Shown here: piece by piece, positions 1 to 7,511 of the stretch | How positions within the stretch are numbered: position 1 is the stretch's first letter | How the letters are laid out: every line of letters starts with the position of its first letter | Assembly: GCA_946885435.1 (NCBI GenBank) | Contig: CAMPGL010000025.1 | Location: forward strand, 1 to 18,055 | DNA length: 18,055 nucleotides | Reading direction: 5' to 3' | Origin: an uncultured Brevundimonas sp. | GTDB lineage: Bacteria > Pseudomonadota > Alphaproteobacteria > Caulobacterales > Caulobacteraceae | The notes under the pieces: model-generated | What the model was told of the DNA's origin: nothing | What the model saw: only the letters and a program-made list of their open reading frames with translations | Database searches by the model: none | Made by a program: the position numbers and the translations under genes

Positions 1-442
1 GGCGCCATTTCGACCACTCCAGCCGGATGCCCTTGGCCTTGGTCTCCGGGTCGAAGTAGCTCGGCCACTCCCACACGGCGATGGCTACGTGCGTCCGGGT
101 GTTGAAGGCCGAGACGCTGACCTGTTCCGGGCCCCGGAAGGCCACTGGACGGACGTAGCAGTCCTCCAACCCCATGCGCTCGCAGGTCGCCTTGCAGGCC
201 TCGTCGATCTCCGCCACGCTGAAGGGAATCTCGAAGTCGAGGAGCTGGGCCGAACGGTGCAGGCGCTCGGTGTGCTCGGTGAGCTTGAAGATCCGGCCGG
301 AGTACATCCGCTCGCCTTCGAACACCGAGGAGCCGTAGTGCAGGGCGTGGGTCAGGACGTGGGTCTTGGCCTCCCGCCAGGGCACGAAGTCACCGTTGAT
401 CCAGATCCAGCCGTCTCGGTCGTCCATGGGAACGAAGGCCAT
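1..442 (-). CDS. ilvE: Branched-chain amino acid aminotransferase, N-terminal part (cut by window edge)
   Basis: PLP-dependent class IV aminotransferase that interconverts Leu, Ile and Val with their 2-oxo acids in the cytoplasm. The 147 visible residues begin MAFVPMDDRDGWIWINGDFV and carry the family motifs HALHYGSSVFEGERMY (about residues 35-50) and CYVRPVAFRG (about 94-103), followed by an AVWEWPSYF stretch typical of alphaproteobacterial IlvE. The PLP lysine, expected near residue 160, lies outside the window, so catalytic competence cannot be judged. The ATG at 442 is preceded by GGAG at a 10-base distance. It is divergent from the response regulator at 534, sharing a 91-base control region. 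The class IV family also includes D-amino acid transaminase and aminodeoxychorismate lyase, but the tryptophan-rich segment and overall match favour IlvE. Confidence 0.9.
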   Translation of the reverse strand, partial: MAFVPMDDRDGWIWINGDFVPWREAKTHVLTHALHYGSSVFEGERMYSGRIFKLTEHTERLHRSAQLLDFEIPFSVAEIDEACKATCERMGLEDCYVRPVAFRGPEQVSVSAFNTRTHVAIAVWEWPSYFDPETKAKGIRLEWSKWR

Positions 443-533
443 TGATCCTGAACTCCAGCATGCCCGGCTCTTTCCTGCCGTCGCGGGCGGTTAGACGCGG
501 ACGAATCCCCACGGTCAAGCCGGAGGCGCGGGC

Positions 534-1238
534 GTGACGGAGGCGGGCGCCGGCGCGGCGCAAAGGCACCTGCTGATCGTCGACGACGACGACCGTATCC
601 GCGACCTGCTGAAGCAGTACCTGTCGCGCGCCGGCTTCCGCGTGACGGGCGCCAGCGACGCCGCGGCGGCACGGCGCCTGACCGAGATGCTCGACTTCGA
701 CCTCATGGTGCTCGACATCATGATGCCGGGCGAGGACGGCCTGTCGTTCGCGCGCTGGCTGCGGGGCGAGCCGGGCCTAGCCAGCACCCCGATCCTCATG
801 CTGACCGCGCGCGGCCTGCCGGACGACCGCATTGAAGGCCTGTCGGTCGGCGCCGACGACTATCTCGCCAAGCCGTTCGAGCCCAAGGAGTTGCTGCTTC
901 GGATCGAGGCCATCCTGCGCCGGTCAGGCCCGCCCAAGGGCGCGCCGCGCGACGTCAAGCTGGGCGCCTGCCGCTTCGACCTGGAGCGCCTGGAGCTCAC
1001 GCGCGACGGCAAGCTTGTGCGCCTCACCGAAGCCGAGGGGCAGTTGCTCAAGACCCTGGCGCTGAGCGCCAATGCGCCCGTGGAACGCCATGTGCTGGCT
1101 TCCAGCGGCGCCGACGCCGCCGGCCGAGCTGTCGACGTCCAGGTCACCCGCCTGCGCCGCAAGATCGAGGACGACCCCAAGACGCCGCGCTACCTCACCA
1201 CCGTGCGTGGCGTCGGCTACATGCTGGCGCCGGACTGA
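534..1238 (+). CDS. OmpR-family two-component response regulator
   Basis: A 234-residue DNA-binding response regulator acting with the histidine kinase encoded just downstream. The receiver domain spans about residues 11-128: acidic pocket D17-D20, phospho-acceptor D61 in the VLDIMMP motif, switch T91 in MLTAR and K113 in LAKPF. The C-terminal winged helix (about 135-233) ends with VTRLRRKIEDDP and TTVRGVGYML, the usual OmpR/PhoB recognition-helix and wing motifs. The start is GTG, with GGAG at 522-525 eight bases upstream. The kinase begins 39 bases after the stop, so the two are probably co-transcribed. It resembles the PetR/OmpR-type regulators of alphaproteobacteria, but the signal and regulon cannot be read from the sequence. 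A GANTC methylation site (503-507) lies just upstream. Confidence 0.93.
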   Translation: MTEAGAGAAQRHLLIVDDDDRIRDLLKQYLSRAGFRVTGASDAAAARRLTEMLDFDLMVLDIMMPGEDGLSFARWLRGEPGLASTPILMLTARGLPDDRIEGLSVGADDYLAKPFEPKELLLRIEAILRRSGPPKGAPRDVKLGACRFDLERLELTRDGKLVRLTEAEGQLLKTLALSANAPVERHVLASSGADAAGRAVDVQVTRLRRKIEDDPKTPRYLTTVRGVGYMLAPD

Positions 1239-1277
1239 TGAGGCTTCAGCCTACCTCTTCGCTCTGGGGGACGTGAC

Positions 1278-2618
1278 ATGAAGGCCGGCTTCGGCAAGGT
1301 CTGGGCGCGGCTGCTCAAGCGTCGATTGCCCACGTCCCTCTGGGGACGGGCGCTGCTCATCATCGTGCTGCCTGTGTCGCTGATGCAGGTGGCCGTGACC
1401 TGGGCCTTCTTCGAGGCGCACTGGGAGACGGTGACTGCGCGCCTGTCCGACGGGCTGGCGGGCGACATCGCCTGGGCGGTCGAGAGCTATCGCGATGACC
1501 CGACGGCGGAGAACCTCCAGGAGTTGGCCGGGCGCGCCGAGGAGTCGATGGAGCTCTCGATCGCACTGCGAGATGGCGCGCGTCTGCCGACGCGACCGCG
1601 CCCTGCCCTCTTCGCCGCCCTGGACCGCTCGCTCGAGCGCGCCCTGTCCGAGCGGCTGGACGAGCCCTTCTGGTTCGACACCACCCGCTATCCGGCCTTC
1701 GTGGAGGTCCAGGTGGCGGTCGAGGGCGGGGTGCTGCGCATCTACGCCCCGCGCGAGCGCGCCTTCGCCACGCGAGGCCACATCTTCGTGCTCTGGCTGG
1801 GCGGGGCCACCATCCTTCTGACCGCGGTGGCCATCCTGTTCATCCGCAACCAGGTCCGGGCCATCGAACGACTGGCCGACGCCGCCGAAGCCTTCGGCAA
1901 GGGCGAGGCGCCCGACTTCAAGCCGCATGGCGCCCGCGAGGTCCGCCGCGCCGCGCGCGCCTTTCTCGACATGCGCGAGCGCATCCAGAGGCACATCGAC
2001 CAGCGCACCGCTCTGCTCGCCTCGGTCAGCCACGATCTGCGCACGCCGCTGACCCGGCTGAAACTCGAGCTCGCCATGGCCGAGCCGACCGCCCAGACCC
2101 GCGCCATGCAAGCCGACCTGGCCGAGATGGAGCATATGGTCGACGAATACCTGGCCTTCGCGCGCGGCCAGGCGGGAGAGGCTGCCGAGCCGGTCGACAT
2201 CGTCGCCCTGTGCGAGTCGGCAGCGGCCGACGCCCGTCGACTGGGCGCCGAGGTGACGGTGAAGGCGAGGCCGGGGCTGACCGCCACGGTGCGGATCGGT
2301 GGGCTCCGGCGCGCGCTCGCCAACCTCGTGGACAATGCCGCGGCGCATGGCGACACAGTCCGGATCGTGGCGCGCGCCCTGCCCTCCCGGGCGCTGGAAA
2401 TCGCCGTGGAGGACGATGGCCCCGGCATTCCGCCCGAGCGCTACGAGGAGGCCTTCACACCATTCTCGCGCCTGGACGAGTCGCGGAACCAGAACCGCAA
2501 GGGCGTGGGCCTCGGCCTCGCCATCGCCCGTGACGTGGCGCGCGGGCACGGTGGCGACGTCATCCTGTCGCGGTCGGAGCTAGGGGGGCTGAAGGCCGCC
2601 ATCCGCCTGCCGCTGTAG
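1278..2618 (+). CDS. EnvZ-like HAMP sensor histidine kinase
   Basis: A 446-residue inner-membrane sensor kinase, presumed partner of the preceding OmpR-type regulator. Architecture: basic N-terminus, membrane helix about residues 24-45, a periplasmic sensor of roughly 120 residues (46-167), second helix about 168-189, HAMP linker about 190-243, then the phospho-acceptor helix with H252 in SVSHDLRTPLTRLK. The ATPase domain has the N-box around N353 (RALANLVDNAAAHG), the G1 box DDGPGIP (379-385), an F-box FTPFSR and the G2 box GVGLGLAIA (409-417). All catalytic boxes look intact. Length and order match EnvZ and PfeS-type kinases. The ATG follows a G-rich ribosome site about ten bases upstream. 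The stop lies four bases from the convergent proC stop. The periplasmic ligand is unknown. Confidence 0.93.
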   Translation: MKAGFGKVWARLLKRRLPTSLWGRALLIIVLPVSLMQVAVTWAFFEAHWETVTARLSDGLAGDIAWAVESYRDDPTAENLQELAGRAEESMELSIALRDGARLPTRPRPALFAALDRSLERALSERLDEPFWFDTTRYPAFVEVQVAVEGGVLRIYAPRERAFATRGHIFVLWLGGATILLTAVAILFIRNQVRAIERLADAAEAFGKGEAPDFKPHGAREVRRAARAFLDMRERIQRHIDQRTALLASVSHDLRTPLTRLKLELAMAEPTAQTRAMQADLAEMEHMVDEYLAFARGQAGEAAEPVDIVALCESAAADARRLGAEVTVKARPGLTATVRIGGLRRALANLVDNAAAHGDTVRIVARALPSRALEIAVEDDGPGIPPERYEEAFTPFSRLDESRNQNRKGVGLGLAIARDVARGHGGDVILSRSELGGLKAAIRLPL

Positions 2619-2622
2619 GGGC

Positions 2623-3408
2623 CTAGCGCGCCAGCTCCCGCGCGCGGTCAAGCGCGGCCTGCACGGCGTCGGCAAGCAGCGGCGCCAGTCCGCCCGACCG
2701 TGCCAGAACCCTGAGGCCGGCCTCTGTCGTGCCCCCGGGAGAGGCCACCTCAGCGATCAGTTCGGCGGGCGCCTGTGCGCTCGCGGCCATCATGGCCAGC
2801 GATCCGGACGCCGTGGCCTCGGCCAGGGCGAGCGCCTGTGCCCGCGACAGGCCCTGCGCCTCGCCAGCGGCGGCCAGGGCCTCCACGAAGGCGTACACAT
2901 AGGCCGCGCCCGAACCGGAGACCGCGGTCGCCACATCGATCAGGTCTTCGGCGGCGAGATCGATCGTGCGTGCGATTGGGTCGAAAAGCGCGTGCGCCTC
3001 TGTTCGCGCGGCCTCGCTGTCCGACCAGATCGAAGCCACGCCTTGCGCGGCCGCGACGGCGGTGGTGGGCATCACCCGCGCGACCGGCCGGCCGAAGACA
3101 GCGGCCAGGTCGGCGGCGCGGACCCCGGCCATCACGGAAACGATGACGGCCCGTCCCGACAGGCGGGGCGCAAGGCCGGAGGCCACCTCGCGCCACTTCG
3201 CCGGCTTTACCGCCAGAACGACGCGATCGACGTCCAAAAGGTTCTCGGGATTGATGCGAGCCCCCTGCGTCGCCGCCGCGTCGGCGGCGGGCTTCTGGCT
3301 CGGCGTCAGGATGGCGACGTCCGACATCGGAAAGGCGCCGGTCGCGCGCCAGCCGGTCAGGATGGCGCCGCCGAGACGTCCGCAGCCGACGAGAAGGGTC
3401 TTCGTCAC
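2623..3408 (-). CDS. proC: Pyrroline-5-carboxylate reductase
   Basis: Catalyses the last step of proline synthesis, NAD(P)H-dependent reduction of 1-pyrroline-5-carboxylate, in the cytoplasm. The 261-residue protein has the usual family length. The N-terminal Rossmann fold opens with LLVGCGRLG (residues 5-13). VLAVKP (65-70) and VSGSGAAY (163-170) are family motifs, and the C-terminal dimerisation domain carries the P5CR signature SPGGTTEAGL (223-232). One deviation is RVMPTT (111-116), where most family members have Asn at the fifth position. The start is GTG, four bases after the ybjN-like stop, with only a weak AGG ahead of it, so translation is probably coupled to the upstream gene. It is the last gene of ubiK-ybjN-proC. 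Confidence 0.93.
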   Translation of the reverse strand: MTKTLLVGCGRLGGAILTGWRATGAFPMSDVAILTPSQKPAADAAATQGARINPENLLDVDRVVLAVKPAKWREVASGLAPRLSGRAVIVSVMAGVRAADLAAVFGRPVARVMPTTAVAAAQGVASIWSDSEAARTEAHALFDPIARTIDLAAEDLIDVATAVSGSGAAYVYAFVEALAAAGEAQGLSRAQALALAEATASGSLAMMAASAQAPAELIAEVASPGGTTEAGLRVLARSGGLAPLLADAVQAALDRARELAR

Positions 3409-3412
3409 GGCC

Positions 3413-3916
3413 TCAGGCCGAGCCGACGGTCTCGAACATGCAGGCGTCCAGCGCCTCGACCGGGCTCTTGGCGCCGCGGATCATGAAGTCGAAGGCCGGG
3501 TGGAAGCGGTCCGCCGCCTCGACCGCCGCGTCGATCATCGAGGCCGCCTGGGCCAGTGTCGGCCGCTCGCCGTCCGGCAGGGACAGGGCGTGGCGGAAGA
3601 CGATCTCGCCGTCCTCGGTCCAGATTTCGAAGTGGCCGAGCCACATGCGCTGGTTGATCAGCGCCACCAGCTCATGCAGCGCCGGGCGCCGCGCCTTGGT
3701 CGCCTTCAGGTCCAGCGAGCAGCAGATCTGCAGGCAGTCGCCCTCGGGCCGCCAGGCGAACCACAGCTCATAGTCCTTCCAGTCCCCCGCGATGGCGAAA
3801 GCCAGGTCGCCGTCGCCCACGCGGTCGAACGGCAGGTTCTCGGCCTGCAGCACGTGCTCGACGATATCGAGGGGGTCGTGCTGGGGCTCGAGCTCTTCGG
3901 CCGTGGGCGCGGTCAT
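3413..3916 (-). CDS. YbjN-domain protein
   Basis: A 167-residue cytoplasmic protein of the YbjN / type III secretion chaperone-like family. No signal peptide or membrane helix is visible. The family pattern is recognisable in the N-terminal DPLDIVEHVLQAENLPFDR, the central ELWFAWRPEGDCLQICCSLDL strand region (about residues 50-71), and LINQRMWLGHFEIW (about 86-99), followed by a helical C-terminus. The biochemical role is unknown; in Escherichia coli YbjN is reported as a stress and motility-related regulator, which may not transfer. The ATG is preceded by AGGA. The gene sits between ubiK and proC, an arrangement I recall as common in Caulobacterales, and is four bases from proC, which suggests co-translation. 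Confidence 0.82.
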   Translation of the reverse strand: MTAPTAEELEPQHDPLDIVEHVLQAENLPFDRVGDGDLAFAIAGDWKDYELWFAWRPEGDCLQICCSLDLKATKARRPALHELVALINQRMWLGHFEIWTEDGEIVFRHALSLPDGERPTLAQAASMIDAAVEAADRFHPAFDFMIRGAKSPVEALDACMFETVGSA

Positions 3917-3948
3917 GCGGCGGTCCTGGTCGGCGACTCGGTCATGCC

Positions 3949-3979
3949 GAGACGATAGGGGTGTTCGCAGATTCGTCTC
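3949..3979. repeat. Inverted repeat between ubiK and the ybjN-like gene
   Basis: GAGACGA at 3949-3955 pairs perfectly with TCGTCTC at 3973-3979 across a 17-base loop. The distal arm overlaps the ubiK stop codon. There is no T-run on either side, so it is not a classic terminator. It could be an RNA hairpin tuning read-through from ubiK to the ybjN-like gene, an operator dyad, or chance. Two GANTC sites (3935-3939 and 3970-3974) fall in the same gap. Confidence 0.3.
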
Positions 3980-4247
3980 AACCGGCGTCGTCCTGAGGGC
4001 GAGCGGTTCGCCGGGAAGTTCCCGTTTTCGGAGCAGTTTTAAGCACGTCGATCTCCGCCCGGAGCGCGGCCACCTCGGCGCGCAGCGCTTCCAGCTCGTC
4101 CTTGCGGACGAGATCGAGTTCCACGGCGACCTTGTCCGCCTGGGCGCGCATGGCCGCCTTGGCCTCCTCGCCCGCCGCCTGGGCCAGGCCCATGGCGCCG
4201 GTGGTCAGCCGCGCGAATTCATCGAGGAGAGGGCTCTTGGTGTGCAT
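3978..4247 (-). CDS. ubiK: Ubiquinone biosynthesis accessory factor, UbiK/BMFP family
   Basis: A small 89-residue protein of the UbiK family (formerly YqiC, membrane fusogenic or BMFP domain), which assists late ubiquinone synthesis by helping Ubi enzymes assemble in the soluble complex. The first half is an amphipathic helix rich in Ala/Gly (LLDEFARLTTGAMGLAQAAG). The second half contains the family-defining VRKDELEALRAEVAALRAEI (about residues 47-66), a trimer-forming coiled coil, followed by a basic tail. The ATG at 4247 has AGGAG 11 bases upstream. It heads the ubiK-ybjN-proC unit and is divergent from the cysteine-repeat protein gene. Confidence 0.85.
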   Translation of the reverse strand: MHTKSPLLDEFARLTTGAMGLAQAAGEEAKAAMRAQADKVAVELDLVRKDELEALRAEVAALRAEIDVLKTAPKTGTSRRTARPQDDAG

Positions 4248-4410
4248 GGGCGAAAGGACTCCTGCCCGTCGTGCCTGAGACGACGGTGGGCCCGATATGG
4301 TGAATCAAACGGTAACGCGAAAGACGCCGAAGCCGTTCAGGTTGTGGACCGCGGACTGCGATACGGCTCAGTTCATCTTGCGGCCACGGTCCTGCGGCAT
4401 GCCATCGCGC

Positions 4411-4439
4411 TTGACCGGGGGGTCGAAGGCCGCTTAGCC
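4411..4439 (+). promoter_or_regulatory. Possible housekeeping-type promoter for the cysteine-repeat protein
   Basis: TTGACCG at 4411-4417 followed after 14 bases by GCTTAGCC (4432-4439) partially resembles the Caulobacter vegetative promoter pattern (TTGaCgS, 10-14 base spacer, GCtANAWC). It would place a transcript start near 4446, about 30 bases before the ATG. The -10 part is a weak match, so this is tentative. Confidence 0.28.
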
Positions 4440-4475
4440 GGTTCCACAGTTGTGACGAGACGAGGACCCTCGCCC

Positions 4476-5825
4476 ATGAGACGCTCCCTACTTCCGGTGG
4501 TCGGAGGCCTTCTGGCCGTCGCCGCCATGACCGCTATGCCCGCCCAGGCGATGGCCCAGTCCCGCAGCCGCACCGTGCCGAGCGCGACGGAAATCCGCGA
4601 AGCGGTCGGTGACCTCATTCAGAGGGATCGCCTCACCTGCACCTACGCCGAAGGCCGCTTCATCGGCCGCAACGCCGAAGGCCGCACGCTCTACGAAGTC
4701 TCCTGCGAAGGGGCGCCCGGCTTCCTGCTGCTCGATACCGAGCCGGCGCAGCTGGTGAACTGCATCGCCAACAACGCCTCGGTGGCGGCGCGGCGCGCCG
4801 AGAACCCGGAAGCCGAGGTCGGCGCCGAATGCACCCTGGCCGCCAACGTCGACGTGGTCGGGGCGGTCAGCCCCTTCGCCACCCAGGCCGGCCTGACCTG
4901 CACCGTGGACCAGGCGCGCTGGGTCGGCGCCACGAGCTCGGGCGATCAGCGCTATGAAGTCGGCTGCGCCAACTCCGAAGGCTACTGGATCGACGTGAAC
5001 GCGGCCGGCCAGGTCGGCACCGTCCTCCCCTGCCTCGAGGCCGTCGCCGCGGGCGGAACCTGCCAGTTCACCACGCCTCAGGAGCAGGCCGCCTGGGTCA
5101 CCACCCTGGCCAGCTCGGGCGGTCGCACCTGCGCCGCCACCCAGGCCCGCTTCGTCGGCGCCAACGCCCAGACCGGCGCGCACTACTATGAGGTCGGCTG
5201 TTCGGACGGCCCGGGCTTCATGGTCCGCACCAACGCCGAGAAGACCTTCGAGGCGGTGATCGAATGCGCCGCCGCTACCGGCATCGCCGGGGGCTGCCGC
5301 CTGACCGAAGGCGCTGTCGTCGCCGAGCAGACGGCTGAGCAGTATCAGGCCCAGCTGGCCTCGGCCGGCTTCGCCTGCGCCTATGTGTCGGCCGGAACGC
5401 CGCGTCAGGAGACCTCGGGCGACCGTCGCACGGTCGTCGAGTTCCAGTGCTCGGACCGTCCCTGGGGTCTGGTGGCCTTCCTGCCGAACGGCGCGGGTTC
5501 GCCCGAGCAGATCGACTGCCTGACGGCCCAGGCCCGCATCGGTGGCTGCACCCTGACCAGCCGTGGCGACCTGATCGCCGCGATCCAGGAGATGGTCGAT
5601 GTCCGCCCGAGCATGGCCTCGTGCCAGGTGTCGGACTTCCGCTTTGTCGGACGCCTCTCGGCCGAACAGGCTGAAGAGAACATGTCCGGGGACGTGGTCG
5701 AGCTGAAGTGCGCCGGGGGCGAAGGCTTCGTCGCCGTGGTTCGCCCGGAGCGGACCGGCATCGTTCAATCGCAGACCTGCGCGGTTTCGGCCGAGCGGGG
5801 CGGCACCCGCTGCGAACTGACCTGA
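4476..5825 (+). CDS. Secreted protein of five four-cysteine repeats, function unknown
   Basis: A 449-residue exported protein I cannot assign to a named family. The signal peptide is residues 1-27 (basic MRRS, hydrophobic core, cleavage near AMA-QS). The mature part holds 20 cysteines, all in five repeats of about 80 residues: C55/C77/C96/C119, C142/C164/C186/C196, C219/C242/C264/C274, C301/C325/C348/C358 and C383/C412/C435/C446. Each unit reads roughly C, then (A)RFVG, YEVxC, GF, a polar stretch, xC, then C-x-LT. Even cysteine number and periplasmic export suggest about ten disulfides, probably two per repeat. There are no catalytic motifs or C-terminal anchor, so it could be a periplasmic or surface binding protein. 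The ATG at 4476 follows GAGGA at nine bases; the open frame extends upstream but lacks coding character. A strong terminator follows, so it is probably monocistronic. Confidence 0.85.
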   Translation: MRRSLLPVVGGLLAVAAMTAMPAQAMAQSRSRTVPSATEIREAVGDLIQRDRLTCTYAEGRFIGRNAEGRTLYEVSCEGAPGFLLLDTEPAQLVNCIANNASVAARRAENPEAEVGAECTLAANVDVVGAVSPFATQAGLTCTVDQARWVGATSSGDQRYEVGCANSEGYWIDVNAAGQVGTVLPCLEAVAAGGTCQFTTPQEQAAWVTTLASSGGRTCAATQARFVGANAQTGAHYYEVGCSDGPGFMVRTNAEKTFEAVIECAAATGIAGGCRLTEGAVVAEQTAEQYQAQLASAGFACAYVSAGTPRQETSGDRRTVVEFQCSDRPWGLVAFLPNGAGSPEQIDCLTAQARIGGCTLTSRGDLIAAIQEMVDVRPSMASCQVSDFRFVGRLSAEQAEENMSGDVVELKCAGGEGFVAVVRPERTGIVQSQTCAVSAERGGTRCELT

Positions 5826-5848
5826 CGTCAGCGCATCGTTGAAAGACG

Positions 5849-5879
5849 AAGGCCCCGGGAGCGATCCCGGGGCCTTTTT
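5849..5879 (+). terminator. Rho-independent terminator
   Basis: The ten-base stem GGCCCCGGGA / TCCCGGGGCC encloses the GNRA-type loop GCGA and is followed by TTTTT. Two flanking A bases can pair with the first two T bases. It lies 24 bases after the cysteine-repeat protein stop. On the other strand the tail is less T-rich, so it mainly serves the plus-strand gene, though it also shields the convergent glycosyltransferase. Confidence 0.93.
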
Positions 5880-5887
5880 CGTGGCGG

Positions 5888-6868
5888 TCAGCCGTGGGCC
5901 GGTTCCAGGATCGGTTCGGGCTCGGTACGGGCGTGCAGCTTCAGGGCCGCGGCCAGCACGGGCTCCACCGGGACGTCCATCATGTGCTGGATGTGCTGGT
6001 TCAGTCCGGGGTCGATAACCCGGAACTCCTCCAGGCTGCGCGAGCCCCGGACAGCCTTGCCGCCCCACGGCCCGGTGATCGCCTCGTCAGAGGGGCCGAA
6101 CACCGCCAGCGAGGGCACACCGGCGGCCACCGCCAGCTGGGTCCAGATCGAATCCGCGCCGATGAACATGCGCGCATGCCGTAGCGCGGCGGCCGTCTCC
6201 AGCAGATCGAGCTTGCCCTGGAGTTCGATGGTGCGCTCCCGCGCCACGGCGAACCGGATGGTGTGGGCCGCATCGCGGTCCGCCGCCGAGCCGACCAGCA
6301 TCAGGCGGCCGCCTTCCATGGGTCCGCCGGGTCCGAGCAGCCGGGCGGCGACCTTGGTGAACCGTTCCGCCGGCCAGCGCTTGCCGATCCAGTCGACGCC
6401 CGGGCCGACGGCCAGGATCGGCCGACCGGTCCCGACCCGCGCGTCAGCCGCGGCCTTGGTCTCCTCGCCGAAATAGAGGAACGGGGCCGCCGGCTCCTCG
6501 AGCCTGAGCACCCGGGCCGCGGCCAGGACCGCGTGTTCGGGCTCCGGCGACGGCGCGCGCACGGCCCTCTTCTCGCGCCGCAGCCATCGGGACAGCTCCG
6601 AGCCGCGCATGTCGACGATGACGCTCCAGCGGCGGTCCTTCAGCCGGTCCCACAGCCGGAACCAGTCGGCGCGGCTCTCGCCCGGCAGGACGATCAGCTT
6701 TTCGAGCCCGGGCGTGTCGCGGAACAGGGGCGCCGTCTGCGGCGAGCCGACCACCGTGAAGCGCGCGCCGCGCGCCTCGCGCACCATGTGCGCCAGCACG
6801 CCGGACGACAGCACCGCCGCCTCCGGTTCGGCCTCCGCCAGGTAAAGAATGTCTAGAGGGCCCGCCAT
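5888..6868 (-). CDS. Glycosyltransferase family 9 (heptosyltransferase-like)
   Basis: A 326-residue protein with the GT-B fold of the ADP-heptose:LPS heptosyltransferase (WaaF/WaaC) family, which adds sugars to the lipopolysaccharide inner core on the cytoplasmic face of the inner membrane. The N-terminal half has the GSPQTAPLF and VDMRGSELSRWLR segments. The C-terminal half has the family signatures VGPGVDWIGKRWPAERF (about 154-170) and MFIGADSIWTQLAVAAGVPS (234-253) followed by LAVFGPSDEAITGPWG (254-269), containing the sugar-nucleotide-binding ADS and FGPSD. I chose the ATG at 6868; a longer in-frame start at 6946 would overlap the upstream HD gene by 44 bases and adds a non-conserved, basic leader. 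No clear Shine-Dalgarno is visible. It is the last gene after the HD protein, 34 bases downstream. The exact acceptor cannot be told. Confidence 0.82.
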   Translation of the reverse strand: MAGPLDILYLAEAEPEAAVLSSGVLAHMVREARGARFTVVGSPQTAPLFRDTPGLEKLIVLPGESRADWFRLWDRLKDRRWSVIVDMRGSELSRWLRREKRAVRAPSPEPEHAVLAAARVLRLEEPAAPFLYFGEETKAAADARVGTGRPILAVGPGVDWIGKRWPAERFTKVAARLLGPGGPMEGGRLMLVGSAADRDAAHTIRFAVARERTIELQGKLDLLETAAALRHARMFIGADSIWTQLAVAAGVPSLAVFGPSDEAITGPWGGKAVRGSRSLEEFRVIDPGLNQHIQHMMDVPVEPVLAAALKLHARTEPEPILEPAHG

Positions 6869-6902
6869 GCGCGGAGTTAACGCAATTCGCGCTGAGTCGT
6901 CG

Positions 6903-7511
6903 CTAGGCGAGCGCCGCGATCGAGCGTGAGATATTTGCGCGCGCACGCTTTTCGAACTGCGCCCGGCCCCACTGGCTGAAATACAGCCTCGGCCTTTCGA
7001 GGAAGTTCGTCAGGATACGGGCTCGCCCGACGCGGTAGAGGGCTTCGGGGACGAAGGCGTATTCGGCTCGAATGGCGTCCTCATAGGCGTCGAACACCTG
7101 TGCGGGAGCCCCCAGGATCGACAGGTCCATGTCCAGGAACTCCGCGAGGTCTATCGCGTCCTCGCTGGGGAGGTCCTTCGGCATCTCGTGGCCTGCAGTC
7201 GCGTGGATCATACGGACCGCCCGATCGCGGGTGGCTGGCACGGTCTGCGGCAGCATCGCCTTCACCAGCAGGTCCGCGCTGCGCGACTCATTGTCGGCTC
7301 GCGTGGGATCGTAGACGGCGTCGTGAAAGAGGATGGCGAGGAACACCGCTTCCGGGTCCCCAAGTGCGTCCAGACGCCCCTCCCACCATTCCAGCAGAGC
7401 CTCGACATGACGCCACACGTGATAGTGGCGCTGCGGCTCGGCGCAACGCGTCTTCAGGTCGACGAACACCGCGGTCGGCAGCCGCTCAAGGGCTGCTGCC
7501 GTGGCTTTCAC
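6903..7511 (-). CDS. HD-superfamily metal-dependent phosphohydrolase
   Basis: A 202-residue predicted cytoplasmic phosphohydrolase of the COG4339-like HD group. Metal-binding signatures run in order: RHYHVWRHV (residues 28-36), the HD dyad in LFHDAVYDP (H63, D64), NESRSA (74-79), ATAGH (104-108) and the DMDLSILG segment (128-133 onward). The substrate is unknown. The start is a GTG at 7509-7511 whose bases overlap the TGA of the upstream acyl-CoA dehydrogenase (GTGA, four-base overlap), with GGGAG ten bases ahead, a typical coupled arrangement. A longer open frame runs into the dehydrogenase gene but has no better start. The glycosyltransferase follows after 34 bases. Confidence 0.83.
   Translation of the reverse strand: MKATAAALERLPTAVFVDLKTRCAEPQRHYHVWRHVEALLEWWEGRLDALGDPEAVFLAILFHDAVYDPTRADNESRSADLLVKAMLPQTVPATRDRAVRMIHATAGHEMPKDLPSEDAIDLAEFLDMDLSILGAPAQVFDAYEDAIRAEYAFVPEALYRVGRARILTNFLERPRLYFSQWGRAQFEKRARANISRSIAALA

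Noticed and set aside
1251..2549. Long open frame on the minus strand opposite the histidine kinase
   Set aside because: The plus-strand kinase has all its domain motifs. The antisense frame gives low-complexity Arg/Gly/His-rich sequence, a usual by-product of GC-rich codons.
2619..2622. Terminator between the histidine kinase and proC
   Set aside because: The stops are four bases apart and the flanks show no stem with a T-run.
3792..4475. Upstream extension of the cysteine-repeat protein frame
   Set aside because: It would overlap the minus-strand ybjN-like and ubiK genes, and the ATG at 4476 starts a clean signal peptide with a ribosome site.
4488..6068. 526-residue open frame antisense to the cysteine-repeat gene
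   Set aside because: It runs through the terminator and into the glycosyltransferase, has Gly/Ala/Asp-rich composition and no motif.
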